Program-made: the position numbers and the translations under genes
Notes under the pieces: model-generated
The model's database searches: none
Seen by the model: only the letters and a program-made list of their open reading frames with translations
What the model was told of the DNA's origin: nothing
Shown here: one piece after another, positions 8,608 through 17,408 of the stretch
How positions within the stretch are numbered: position 1 is the stretch's first letter
Layout of the letters: the number at the start of each line of letters is the position of its first letter
Assembly: GCA_913057955.1 (NCBI GenBank)
Contig: CAJXOB010000003.1
Span: forward strand, 1-64,000
DNA from: an uncultured Gammaproteobacteria bacterium
GTDB lineage: Bacteria; Pseudomonadota; Gammaproteobacteria; PS1; Pseudothioglobaceae
DNA length: 64,000 nucleotides
Direction of reading: 5' to 3'

Positions 8608-9813
8608 ATGAAAAATATAAAAAAAGCACTCTTCTTGGCTTTTATTGGCGCAGGATTAATGGCTCCAGTTCAAGCAGAAGAAGTTCACATGATAATGTGT
8701 GGCGGTGAAATCCGTGAAGCTGATCAAGTAGTAATTGCTGCTTTTGAAGCAAAGTACTCTGGCGTTACTGTTAATGCTGAAGCGCTTCCTTGGGGAACAT
8801 GCCAAGATAAATCAATGACACTTGCAGCCGCTGGTGATCCAGCAGGCTTAGCTTACATGGGTTCACGAACTCTTAAGCAACTAGCTCGAAGTGGACTGAT
8901 TGTTCCAGTAACTATTCCAGAAGATCAACAGGAAATGTATCAGCCAGGTATTTTGAATACTGTATCTGATGGTGGAAAAACTTGGGGATTCCCTCATGCC
9001 TTTTCTACTAAGGCCCTATTCATCAACTGTGGTTTGGTTGAAGAGGCAGGCTTGGCTTGTGTAGCTCCTAAGACTTGGACAGGAATGTACAATATGGCTA
9101 AGGCTATTAATGATAATACATCAGCTGCAGGTGTTGGCATAACTGGAAAGGACTTTGATAACACAATGCACCAATTTCTAAATTACTTATATAGTAATGG
9201 CGGTACTGTAAATGATGCAGCTACTGGTGAGATAACTTTTAATAGTCCTGAGACTATTGAGACGCTTGAGTTCTATGGTAAGTTAGCTACTGTTGCGCAG
9301 GAAGGCCCGTTGGGTTATGAGCGCTCTCAGTTAGTTCAGTTATATAACGATGGTCAAATTGGAATGTACATCGATGGTCCATGGGGTGCAGGCAGTCATA
9401 ATGCAAATATCTCTGAGATAGTTGTGCCTATTCCAGCGGGTCCTAGTGGCTCAAGTGGAACGTTATTAATTACTGACTCAATCGCAGTTTTTAAAGGTTC
9501 TGCTAATGAAGATCTAGCAATGGAGTTAGCTTCTATGCTTTCATCTGGTGAAGCACAGTATGATCTTGATATGAGCTGGGGCTTAACGCCAATCATGCAG
9601 TATGAGAAAATGATGGATGACGTTTACTACGATACTGACTACTGGCAGACGTTTGTCGCGCCAATTGGAAGTGGTGGTCCAGAGCCAATGTTTGAAGACT
9701 TTAAAGCATTGCAAGCTGGTATTAACGGCGCCATTCAAGGTATGATTTTGGGCGATGGTTCTGCTGCTGATTTAGTTGCAGAAGCTGCTGAAATTCTAGC
9801 TGAAGGTAACTAA
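8608..9813 (+). CDS. sugar ABC transporter substrate-binding protein
   Basis: A 401-residue extracellular solute-binding protein of the CUT1 (MalE-like) class. A Sec signal peptide is visible (MKNIKKALFLAFIGAGLMAP, likely cut after VQA at about residue 23), so the mature form is periplasmic. GGAG at 8598-8601 serves the ATG. The body shows typical elements such as KTWGFPHAFSTKALFIN and IGMYIDGPWGAG. The likely ligand is an amino-sugar or chito-oligosaccharide, judged from the hexosaminidase and nag genes, but binding cannot be read from sequence. A strong hairpin terminator follows, so it may be more abundant than the downstream ATPase. Confidence 0.92.
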   Translation: MKNIKKALFLAFIGAGLMAPVQAEEVHMIMCGGEIREADQVVIAAFEAKYSGVTVNAEALPWGTCQDKSMTLAAAGDPAGLAYMGSRTLKQLARSGLIVPVTIPEDQQEMYQPGILNTVSDGGKTWGFPHAFSTKALFINCGLVEEAGLACVAPKTWTGMYNMAKAINDNTSAAGVGITGKDFDNTMHQFLNYLYSNGGTVNDAATGEITFNSPETIETLEFYGKLATVAQEGPLGYERSQLVQLYNDGQIGMYIDGPWGAGSHNANISEIVVPIPAGPSGSSGTLLITDSIAVFKGSANEDLAMELASMLSSGEAQYDLDMSWGLTPIMQYEKMMDDVYYDTDYWQTFVAPIGSGGPEPMFEDFKALQAGINGAIQGMILGDGSAADLVAEAAEILAEGN

Positions 9814-9830
9814 GTCAATTAATTGACTAT

Positions 9831-9864
9831 TTCAGGGGTAGCGTAATGCTACCCCTGAATTTTT
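9831..9864 (+). terminator. rho-independent terminator after binding-protein gene
   Basis: TTCAGGGGTAGC pairs perfectly with GCTACCCCTGAA (12 bp, 5-nt loop), followed by TTTTT. It lies inside the transporter operon, before the ATPase gene, so it probably sets differential expression by partial read-through, or the ATPase set has its own promoter. Confidence 0.85.
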
Positions 9865-9973
9865 AAGGCTAACTCTGAAAGAGTGTTTAACGAGCTTTTT
9901 TTTAAAGTTTGCTTTAATTAGATAATAATATCTAAATGCATGCAGATTGTATGTTTCTATTAAGGAAGAAAGT

Positions 9974-11089
9974 ATGGCTACAGTAAAACTTGAAAATATT
10001 TATAAAAGTTTTGGTGAAACAGAAGTTTTATTTGATATTAATCTTGAAATAGATGACAAAGAGTTTGTTGTCTTTGTGGGACCCTCAGGCTGTGGAAAAA
10101 CCACATTATTAAGAATTATCTCTGGCTTAGAAGAGGTTACCAGTGGTAAGGTGGTTATTGATGACAAGGATGTTTCTAATGCTCCTCCAGTTGAGCGAGG
10201 TATTTCCATGGTTTTTCAGTCTTACGCATTGTATCCTCACTTATCTGTTTTTGAAAATATTGCCTTTCCTTTGAGGGTAGCAAAACTTAAAGAGAAAGAA
10301 CTAGAAGAAAAGGTTTTTAAAGCTGCAGATATCTTGCAGTTAAGAGATCGTTTGGATTTTAAGCCAGGACAGCTTTCTGGAGGACAACGTCAAAGAGTAG
10401 CTATTGGAAGATCAATTGTAAGAGATCCTAAGGTGTTTTTATTTGATGAACCATTATCTAACTTAGATGCAGCGCTTCGAGGCGACATGAGGGTTGAGTT
10501 AGCCAAGCTGCATCAAAACTTAAAGACAACAATGATCTACGTTACACATGACCAGATTGAAGCGATGACTATGGCTGATAAAATCGTAGTTTTGCGTGAT
10601 GGCATTATTGAGCAGGTTGGCTCCCCAATGGATCTTTATCACCATCCTATGACAAAATTTGTGGCTGGATTTATTGGCCAGCCAAAAATGAATTTCTTGA
10701 AAACAACAAATGTCATAGTGCAGAATAAAAAATTAACCACTAATGTTACTGATTCTAATAGCGTAACTTTAGTAGTCGAAGTTGAAGAAACAAAGTCAGG
10801 TGACGTAGTTGAAATTGGAATCAGACCTGAAGATCTTGAGATTACTTCGGATAAAAAAGGGCTACTAATGAATGTTGAAGTCGTTGAGCACCTTGGAGCA
10901 ACTGTAATACTTTACGGCTCAGTCCAGGAAGATGGTGATTTTTGCGCCGTGTTACCAAGCGATGTAGATGTGAAGCCAGGACAGGATATACGTTTAAAGC
11001 TAGACCCAGCTAAGTGCCATGCTTTTAAAGAAAATGGCCAAGCACTTTATCGTATAGTGGGGAATGATTTAACTAAAGAGCAACCATGA
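9974..11089 (+). CDS. sugar ABC transporter ATP-binding protein (UgpC/MsmK type)
   Basis: An ATPase for CUT1 transporters. It has Walker A GPSGCGKTT at about residue 38, the Q-loop MVFQSYALYPHLSV, signature LSGGQRQRVAIGRS, Walker B VFLFDEPLSNLDA and the H-loop VTHDQIEAM. The C-terminal third is the TOBE/regulatory domain typical of this class. The track begins at ATG 9947, but AAGGAAG at 9962-9968 points to ATG 9974 (MATVKLENIYKSFG), which matches the family N-terminus (371 aa). It overlaps the following oxidoreductase by four bases. Confidence 0.93.
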   Translation: MATVKLENIYKSFGETEVLFDINLEIDDKEFVVFVGPSGCGKTTLLRIISGLEEVTSGKVVIDDKDVSNAPPVERGISMVFQSYALYPHLSVFENIAFPLRVAKLKEKELEEKVFKAADILQLRDRLDFKPGQLSGGQRQRVAIGRSIVRDPKVFLFDEPLSNLDAALRGDMRVELAKLHQNLKTTMIYVTHDQIEAMTMADKIVVLRDGIIEQVGSPMDLYHHPMTKFVAGFIGQPKMNFLKTTNVIVQNKKLTTNVTDSNSVTLVVEVEETKSGDVVEIGIRPEDLEITSDKKGLLMNVEVVEHLGATVILYGSVQEDGDFCAVLPSDVDVKPGQDIRLKLDPAKCHAFKENGQALYRIVGNDLTKEQP

Positions 11090-12240
11090 GAATAGCAATT
11101 GTTGGTTTAGGTCTAAGAGCTGGGAATGTCTTAAAGATGATGAAGGAAGATATGCCAGAAATAGAGATTGTGGGGTACGTCGACCCTGATCCATGTGGCC
11201 TCACAATTCTGACGGATAATTCAAGTGATTTAACTCAATATAAAAATCTTAAGCAGATGATTGATGAGTGCAGCCTCGATTTGCTTTGGGTGGCATCACC
11301 AAATCACCTTCATTTAGAGCATATAAAAGCAGGACTTGAAGCAGGCCTAAAGGTTTTTTCAGAAAAACCAATTGTTACTTCAAAAGAGGACAGCTTTGCT
11401 CTTGCCAAACTGATAAAAAAATATGGGGAAAGCCAGCTAATTGTTGGCCTTGTCTTGCGCTATTCAGTTCATATGAGAGAAATGAGGCGAATCCTAGATG
11501 CTGGGACTTTAGGTAACATCACCTCTCTTGAGGCAAATGAGCATATTGCACCTTATCATGGCTCATTTTTTATGAGAGATTGGCGTAGGCTGGAAAAATA
11601 CTCAGGCGGGTTTATGTTAGAAAAGTGCTGTCATGACATTGATCTTTACAACAGCATTGTCGGTGAGAGACCAACAAGAGTAGTTAGTTTTGGAGGGCGA
11701 AATAATTTTATTCCCTCTGAAGCGCCTCCTGGCAAAAAACATGATGATGTATACCAAATAAAAAAATCTTACTGGGAAAGTGCTGATGATCCATTTACGA
11801 GTGATGCGGATATTATTGATCATCAAAATGCCTTACTAGAATATCCAAATAATGTTAGTTTCTCTTTCCATACAAGCCTTAATGTTCCTGATGAGCAGAG
11901 ACGTTTTTGCATTATAGGAAGTAGAGGAATGGCCGAGGGAGATTTTGGCCGTGGTGGTCTTCGTATTACAGATGCTAGAACTGGTAAGTGTCTTGAAGAC
12001 CATGATTTCAGCTTTCCAACTGAGCCAGGGTCAGGAAACTACCCTTCACATTATGGTGCAGACAAGTTAATGTGTGAGGATATAGTTAGTTTTCTCAGAG
12101 GTGATTTGAAATCATTACCTGTTGGCCCTAAAGAGGCAGTAGTGGCTGGCTTAGTTGCAATGGCAATTGATGAAAGTATGGCCTCAGGTCAAGTTGTGGA
12201 TATGGCTGAAACTTGGCATGAGCTTGATGCTCTTTATTAA
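11086..12240 (+). CDS. Gfo/Idh/MocA family oxidoreductase
   Basis: A 384-residue NAD(P)-dependent sugar oxidoreductase-like protein. An N-terminal Rossmann fold starts at IAIVGLGLRAGNVLKMM, and the family EKP motif is in VFSEKPIVTS at about residue 100. A substrate-side segment has GGFMLEKCCHDIDLYN (Lys and His typical of the active site). The start overlaps the transporter ATPase gene in an ATGA junction. Placement in an amino-sugar uptake operon suggests oxidation or epimerisation of an imported sugar; the exact substrate is unknown. Confidence 0.88.
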   Translation: MRIAIVGLGLRAGNVLKMMKEDMPEIEIVGYVDPDPCGLTILTDNSSDLTQYKNLKQMIDECSLDLLWVASPNHLHLEHIKAGLEAGLKVFSEKPIVTSKEDSFALAKLIKKYGESQLIVGLVLRYSVHMREMRRILDAGTLGNITSLEANEHIAPYHGSFFMRDWRRLEKYSGGFMLEKCCHDIDLYNSIVGERPTRVVSFGGRNNFIPSEAPPGKKHDDVYQIKKSYWESADDPFTSDADIIDHQNALLEYPNNVSFSFHTSLNVPDEQRRFCIIGSRGMAEGDFGRGGLRITDARTGKCLEDHDFSFPTEPGSGNYPSHYGADKLMCEDIVSFLRGDLKSLPVGPKEAVVAGLVAMAIDESMASGQVVDMAETWHELDALY

Positions 12241-12251
12241 AGGAGTGGGTT

Positions 12252-13106
12252 TTGATTAAAGGAATAAGTTATCTTTCGTTTGAAAAAGGCCTCGCTAACA
12301 ATGAGTCTATAGAGTCAGCACTACTTCAAACAAAAGCCAATGGATTTGATGCGCTAGAACTTTCAGTTTCTAACGATGGCGTTATAAATACTAAAACCTC
12401 AAAAGTAGAATGTGAAATTATTCGTCAAAAAATTAATGACTCTGGCATTTTTGTAGACAGTATAGCTACTGGAATGAGTTGGGGCGTTAGCCCTACAAGT
12501 GATGATGAGTCTATACGAAAGAACTCTATAAGTCTTCATCAAGATGCGCTCAAAGTAGCAAGTAATCTTGGATGTAAGGCGCTATTGTTTGTTCCAGGAG
12601 TAGTTAAGAGTCCAATTTCTCCTGAAATAGTTCGATACGACAGGGCTTTAGATAGAATTAGAGAGGCTATTGATCAACTATTACCAATTGCAGAAGATTT
12701 AGATGTGGATTTATGTATGGAAAATGTTTGGAATGGTTTTTTCTACTCTCCTATTGAGCTTAGAGATTTTGTGGATTCGTTTGATTCAAATAAATTAGGA
12801 GTCTATCTAGATGTTGGAAATTTAATTGGTTATCAGCAACACCCCCCTCACTGGATTGAGCTTCTTAACTCTAGAATAAAAAGAGTTCAAATTAAAGATT
12901 TCCAAGAAAATTTTGACTGGACTGGTAGTTTTAGCTTTTGCGATATTGGTGCGGGAGATGTGCCCTGGAAAGAAACGATCGCTGCCTTAAATTCGATTAA
13001 CTACCAAAATACAATAATTGCTGAAATGCTTCCATGGGACGAGGCAGTTTTGGCTCGAACATCTGTAGCTATGGATCAATTATTTGACTTTGATTCAACA
13101 CCTTAA
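12252..13106 (+). CDS. sugar phosphate isomerase/epimerase-like TIM barrel
   Basis: A 284-residue protein of the xylose isomerase-like TIM-barrel (AP endonuclease 2) superfamily. Metal-site elements visible are CMENVWNGFF (Glu at about 157), GVYLDVGN (Asp), VQIKDF (Lys/Asp) and a late Glu in IIAEMLPW. It starts at TTG 12252 after AGGAGTG. Proteins of this group paired with Gfo/Idh/MocA dehydrogenases often act on keto- or inositol-type sugars. Here it is sandwiched between two such dehydrogenases, so the three probably form one pathway. Confidence 0.8.
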   Translation: MIKGISYLSFEKGLANNESIESALLQTKANGFDALELSVSNDGVINTKTSKVECEIIRQKINDSGIFVDSIATGMSWGVSPTSDDESIRKNSISLHQDALKVASNLGCKALLFVPGVVKSPISPEIVRYDRALDRIREAIDQLLPIAEDLDVDLCMENVWNGFFYSPIELRDFVDSFDSNKLGVYLDVGNLIGYQQHPPHWIELLNSRIKRVQIKDFQENFDWTGSFSFCDIGAGDVPWKETIAALNSINYQNTIIAEMLPWDEAVLARTSVAMDQLFDFDSTP

Positions 13107-13117
13107 ATTATAAAATT

Positions 13118-14152
13118 ATGACTAAAAAACTTAAAGTCGTAGTAATCGGCCTGGGAAGTATGGGCTCAACGCATTTAGATATTTATGCACAATTAAGTAA
13201 TGTCGAAGTCATTGCTATTGCTGACTCGATACAAAGTAGGCTTGATGGCTCAAGTAAAGCAGAGGGTAATATTAGTGGACAAGCTCAAGGAGGTGTAATG
13301 AGTATGAATACTAAAAAATATCTTGATGGAATGGATCTGATTAATGACCCAGAAATAGAATTAGTTGATATTTGTGTTGGAACAGACCTTCATTTCATTT
13401 TTGTTGAAGCTGCATTAGCTAAAGGCAAGCATGTGTTAGTAGAAAAACCACTTGCAAGAACGTATGAAGAGGCTAGAAAAATAGTTCAATTAGCGAAAAA
13501 TTCATCCTCTAATATTATGTCTGCAATGTGTCTTCGTTATTGGCCCGCATGGGTTTGGCTAAAAGAGGCTATAGAAAGTAAAGAGTATGGTAAGTGCTTA
13601 TCTTTAAATTGCAAGCGCCAAACGAGTTTTCCTGGTGGCTCTTTTTATTTAAGTGATGAGCAATGTGGTGGTGCATTGCTGGATTTACATGTACACGATA
13701 CTGACTTTATTAACTACTGCTTTGGATTGCCAGATGCAGTTTTTAGCCAAGGCTATAGTGGACCGAGTGGCGGGATAGACCATGTTGTTACAAATTATAT
13801 TTTTGATAAGACAAAACTTTCGCCATTAATTAGCGCTGAAGGTACATGGACAATGCAAGATGGATATGGGTTTGATATGTCTTATACGGCTAATTTTGAA
13901 AATGGAACAGCTACTTACCTTTTGAGTGAGGATGAGACACTTAAACTTTTCAGAGCAGGCTTTGAGCCAGAAACTATAGAATTAAAGTCAGGCATGGGCT
14001 ATGAGTTTGAAATTCGCTCTTTTGTAGACGAAATTTTAAGTGGAAAGATAACTAATATAGATTTACTGAATCAAGCTGCAGAGACAATTGCAATTATTGA
14101 AGCTGAAAAAGTTAGTATCGAAACTTGCTCGGTTATCAACATAAAAGTTTAA
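13118..14152 (+). CDS. Gfo/Idh/MocA family oxidoreductase
   Basis: A second, divergent 344-residue member of the family. The Rossmann motif is VVVIGLGSMGSTHLDIYAQ, the EKP motif is LVEKPLART at about residue 108, and GGALLDLHVHDTDFINY near residue 185 carries the likely catalytic Asp/His. It lies 11 bases after the isomerase-like gene and lacks a clear ribosome binding site. It is the last gene of the amino-sugar operon. It shares only the family framework with the first oxidoreductase, so the two probably act on different intermediates. Confidence 0.87.
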   Translation: MTKKLKVVVIGLGSMGSTHLDIYAQLSNVEVIAIADSIQSRLDGSSKAEGNISGQAQGGVMSMNTKKYLDGMDLINDPEIELVDICVGTDLHFIFVEAALAKGKHVLVEKPLARTYEEARKIVQLAKNSSSNIMSAMCLRYWPAWVWLKEAIESKEYGKCLSLNCKRQTSFPGGSFYLSDEQCGGALLDLHVHDTDFINYCFGLPDAVFSQGYSGPSGGIDHVVTNYIFDKTKLSPLISAEGTWTMQDGYGFDMSYTANFENGTATYLLSEDETLKLFRAGFEPETIELKSGMGYEFEIRSFVDEILSGKITNIDLLNQAAETIAIIEAEKVSIETCSVINIKV

Positions 14153-14189
14153 TCAAAAAACAATCATTTTTTTTGACAATATTCTTTAA

Positions 14190-14726
14190 TTAGTATGTCC
14201 CAAGTTTAAAGTCATCCCATACTTGTTGTGCTAGGGCACCAATGTATTCGTCATTATTTTCTAGAGCCTGTTTAATCCAAAATCTTGCCTCTAAAATATT
14301 TTTATCATCACCCTTACCAAGAAGATACATTCTGCCAAGGTTGTATTGTGCAGGCGCATCACCTTGCTCAGCAGCTTTAATAAACCAACTAAAAGCAAGT
14401 TTATCATTTTGGGAAGCCCCTTGGCCTCTTAAGTAGAGGTTACCTAGGTTGTATTGAGCATTAACATTGCCCTGTTTCGCAGATTTTGTATACCAATCAA
14501 CTGCTTCCATAAAATCTTGATTAGTCCCTCTTCCATTTGCGCTCATCCACCCAAGGTTATATTGGGCTCTTGCATCTCCATCTTCAGCAACTGGAGTCCA
14601 TTCAATTACAGCATCCTCATAGTCACCATTGGCGTATGCTCTCTGGCCATCTAGATAATCAGCTTGAGCATTAAATGTAAAACTTAATGAACATAAAACA
14701 GCTAATAAAATATGATTTTTTGACAT
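14190..14726 (-). CDS. Sel1-repeat protein, exported
   Basis: A 178-residue protein with an N-terminal signal peptide (HILLAVLCSLSFTFNAQA, cut near residue 22) and at least three Sel1-like (TPR-related) repeats. Each repeat has the pattern AQYNLGxMxxxGxG, seen near residues 56, 92 and 128. Such periplasmic repeat proteins usually mediate protein-protein contact; no enzymatic role is implied. The gene is alone on its strand, convergent with the oxidoreductase gene and divergent from modA. Confidence 0.9.
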   Translation of the reverse strand: MSKNHILLAVLCSLSFTFNAQADYLDGQRAYANGDYEDAVIEWTPVAEDGDARAQYNLGWMSANGRGTNQDFMEAVDWYTKSAKQGNVNAQYNLGNLYLRGQGASQNDKLAFSWFIKAAEQGDAPAQYNLGRMYLLGKGDDKNILEARFWIKQALENNDEYIGALAQQVWDDFKLGTY

Positions 14727-14841
14727 TATTTTCCTTGTTAATTCTAGTTATTATTAAGCCATAAGCCTAATGTGCAATATACTAACATATATGCATTAAA
14801 ATTTGCAGCTTTGAATGACACCAATTGTTTTAATTAATTGG

Positions 14842-14861
14842 GATATTCAATATAGAATATC
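14842..14861. promoter_or_regulatory. inverted repeat upstream of modA, possible operator
   Basis: GATATTC-AATATA-GAATATC is a perfect 20-bp inverted repeat ending 18 bases before the modA start. The placement fits a repressor site such as one for a molybdate-sensing ModE protein, but it does not match the ModE consensus as I know it. It could be chance in AT-rich DNA. Confidence 0.35.
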
Positions 14862-14879
14862 TTTAATAATTTTTCTAAT

Positions 14880-15659
14880 ATGCCAAGAAATATGTTCAAT
14901 GAAAAATTTAAGGTTTTTACTTTTTTACTCGTCTTTTTTGGGTTAAGCGCTACGCAAGCTTTTGCAGGTGAGATTAGGGTTGCAGTTGCAAGTAATTTTT
15001 ATCCAGCAATGAAAGAAATTGCACTTCAATACGAACTAAAAAAATCCACAACTTCTGAAAATCACAAGATAGTTCTTATTCCAGGCTCTTCGGGTAAGCA
15101 CTATGCACAAATTATTAATGGCGCTCCTTATGACCTATTCTTTTCAGCTGATAAGGTCAGGCCAGCCTTACTAGAAAAAAATGGAATATCTGATAATGGG
15201 TCAAGATTCACATATGCATTAGGAAAGCTTGTTCTATGGAGTTCTCTAGATGGTTTTGTAGAAAAAGATGAGCGGCTTTATGACAAAGGTTTAAGATTTA
15301 TAGCAATAGCTAATCCTAAAATTTCTCCTTATGGGGAGGCAGCTAAAGAGGCACTGATATCAATTAATCTATGGGAAGGTATGAAAAATAATTTGATACG
15401 AGGTGAAAATATTGCTCAGACATTTCAATTTGTTAATAGTGGAAATGCTAAACTAGGATTTGTTTCTTATTCACAACTTATGAACCCTAGTTATCCTGTT
15501 GGTGGCTCATTTTGGGAAGTGCCTCAATCACTTTATAAACCAATAGAGCAGCAAGCAGTTCTCCTTAGGGAAAGTTTGCTGGCGAAAGATTTTTTGTCGT
15601 TTATGCGAACCGATCAATCTTTAAAGATTATTTCAAAATTTGGATACGATTTGCCATAA
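14880..15659 (+). CDS. modA: molybdate ABC transporter substrate-binding protein ModA
   Basis: A 259-residue periplasmic binding protein with a signal peptide ending near QAFA (about residue 29). Typical ModA elements are RVAVASNFYPAMKEIA, PGSSGKHYAQIINGAPYDLF (oxyanion-binding Ser and the family FFSADK), and NPKISPYGEAAKEAL. ATG 14880 and ATG 14892 are both possible starts; neither has a clear ribosome binding site. It is the first gene of modABC. Molybdate is needed by the molybdenum formate dehydrogenase encoded downstream in this window. Confidence 0.93.
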   Translation: MPRNMFNEKFKVFTFLLVFFGLSATQAFAGEIRVAVASNFYPAMKEIALQYELKKSTTSENHKIVLIPGSSGKHYAQIINGAPYDLFFSADKVRPALLEKNGISDNGSRFTYALGKLVLWSSLDGFVEKDERLYDKGLRFIAIANPKISPYGEAAKEALISINLWEGMKNNLIRGENIAQTFQFVNSGNAKLGFVSYSQLMNPSYPVGGSFWEVPQSLYKPIEQQAVLLRESLLAKDFLSFMRTDQSLKIISKFGYDLP

Positions 15660-16345
15660 TGTTAAATGAGTATGATATTTCAGCTCTTCTAGTCACCATA
15701 AAGTTGGCTTCGGTAACTACGGCTATTCTAATTTTAATTGGAACCCCAATTGCCTGGTGGCTTTCACAAACTCGTTTTAAATTTAAAGCTGTAATTGAGG
15801 CGATTATTGCGTTACCGCTAATACTTCCGCCAACCGTTTTGGGTTTTTATTTGCTCATGACATTGGGCACTAATGGGCCACTAGGAAATCTCCTAGAATC
15901 GTTAGGTGGAAGTTCAATTGCTTTCACATTTACGGGTCTTGTTGTAGGCTCCGTTATTTACTCACTTCCTTTTGTGGTTCAGCCACTTCAAAATGCTTTT
16001 AGTTCTGTTGGCAAACAGGCCATGGAGGTGGCGGCAACCCTTGGCGCGTCAAAGCTGGACCGTTTTTTTACAGTTGCCGTTCCACTAGCTCGTTCTGGCT
16101 TTATCACGGCTACTGTTTTAGGCTTTGCTCATACGGTAGGAGAATTTGGCGTTGTGCTGATGATAGGTGGAAACATACCGGGTGAAACGGGAGTTCTATC
16201 AATAGCAATTTATGATCATGTTGAATCTATGGAATATGCACAAGCGCACTTATTAGCAGGGGGCTTGCTTGTTTTATCTTTTATCATGCTTCTTATTGTG
16301 TATGTTTTTAATCGCCGCTTTTCGATTATGAGGAGTGATTCGTGA
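15659..16345 (+). CDS. modB: molybdate ABC transporter permease ModB
   Basis: A 228-residue inner-membrane permease with five or so hydrophobic helices. Family motifs are ALPLILPPTVLGFYLL near residue 45 and the ATPase-contact loop MEVAATLGASKLDRFFTVAVP at about 120. The ending GEFGVVLMIGGNIPGETG is characteristic of ModB. Its ATG overlaps the modA stop by one base (TAATG), and its own stop overlaps modC. Confidence 0.95.
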   Translation: MLNEYDISALLVTIKLASVTTAILILIGTPIAWWLSQTRFKFKAVIEAIIALPLILPPTVLGFYLLMTLGTNGPLGNLLESLGGSSIAFTFTGLVVGSVIYSLPFVVQPLQNAFSSVGKQAMEVAATLGASKLDRFFTVAVPLARSGFITATVLGFAHTVGEFGVVLMIGGNIPGETGVLSIAIYDHVESMEYAQAHLLAGGLLVLSFIMLLIVYVFNRRFSIMRSDS

Positions 16346-17403
16346 TTGAATGCAAGATAAAGATTAAATTAGATAGCTTCATTCTTGATGCTAATTTTAG
16401 TATTCCGGATCGAGGCGTAACTGTTATTTTTGGTCCTTCAGGATCTGGCAAGACAACCTTATTGAGAGCGCTTGCCGGGCTAGAGGAAAATCAAAATGGC
16501 TATTTAAAGATGGGTGATTCAATTTGGCAAGATGGAGAAAATTTTGTTTTAACGCACAAACGCCGAATTGGATATGTTTTTCAAGATGCCGCTCTATTTG
16601 ACCATCTTAATGTCCAGGATAATCTCGATTATGGGATTAAAAGGTCGCCAAATATAGAAAAAGCATTTATAGAATCTATAATTAACTTATTAGATATAAA
16701 AATATTACTTAATAGAACTACATCGCAACTTTCGGGCGGTGAAAGACAGCGAATTGCAATTGCTAGAGCCTTGCTTATTAAGCCTAAAATTTTATTAATG
16801 GACGAGCCATTATCTGCACTTGATATGAAGCGTAAACAAGAAATTTTGCCTTACCTTGATGCCCTACATAATGATTTAGACATTCCAGTTATCTATGTAA
16901 CTCACTCAGCGGAAGAGGCTTCAAGGTTGGCCGATCATTTATTACTTCTTGATAATGGAAAGGTCATCGGATCTGGACCAATAAACACTATGCTCACTAG
17001 GTTTGATCTTCCAATGTCACATGGAAAAGAGGCAACCTCATTAATTGATGCTATAGTAGTGGGACGTGAAAAAGAGTTTGACCTAATGCAGCTTGACTTT
17101 CCAGGTGGCCAATTCACCGTTCCAGATAATAGTTTGGAGGTTAATTCTAGTGTTCGCCTGAGAGTTTCAGCGCGCGACGTCAGTCTCACAAAAGAAAAAC
17201 AGATTGGAACGAGTATTTTGAATATCTTTCCAGCAATAGTTGACGAATTGTCAGTTGAAGGAGGGGCTCAAATTATGGTTCGACTTAAAATAAAAGAGGT
17301 CACTTTACTAGCCCTTATAACAAGAAAGTCAGCTGAAATGTTAAATCTGCAAAATGGAGTAAAGGTTTTTGCACAAATTAAAAGTGTTGCAATACTTTCA
17401 TAG
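16342..17403 (+). CDS. modC: molybdate ABC transporter ATP-binding protein ModC
   Basis: A 353-residue ATPase beginning at GTG 16342. It has Walker A GPSGSGKTT near residue 31, signature LSGGERQRIAIARA, Walker B ILLMDEPLSALD and the H-loop VTHSAEEA. The C-terminal part (about 285-350) is a Mop/TOBE molybdate-binding domain, typical of ModC and absent from general importers. It overlaps modB by four bases. It converges with an MFS gene, leaving only five bases between stops and no hairpin terminator. Confidence 0.95.
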   Translation: MIECKIKIKLDSFILDANFSIPDRGVTVIFGPSGSGKTTLLRALAGLEENQNGYLKMGDSIWQDGENFVLTHKRRIGYVFQDAALFDHLNVQDNLDYGIKRSPNIEKAFIESIINLLDIKILLNRTTSQLSGGERQRIAIARALLIKPKILLMDEPLSALDMKRKQEILPYLDALHNDLDIPVIYVTHSAEEASRLADHLLLLDNGKVIGSGPINTMLTRFDLPMSHGKEATSLIDAIVVGREKEFDLMQLDFPGGQFTVPDNSLEVNSSVRLRVSARDVSLTKEKQIGTSILNIFPAIVDELSVEGGAQIMVRLKIKEVTLLALITRKSAEMLNLQNGVKVFAQIKSVAILS

Positions 17404-17408
17404 CAACT

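Noticed and set aside
9814-9827. Palindrome GTCAATTAATTGAC after the binding-protein gene
   Set aside because: Simple AT-rich palindrome right after a stop codon and just before a real terminator; no support for a regulatory role.
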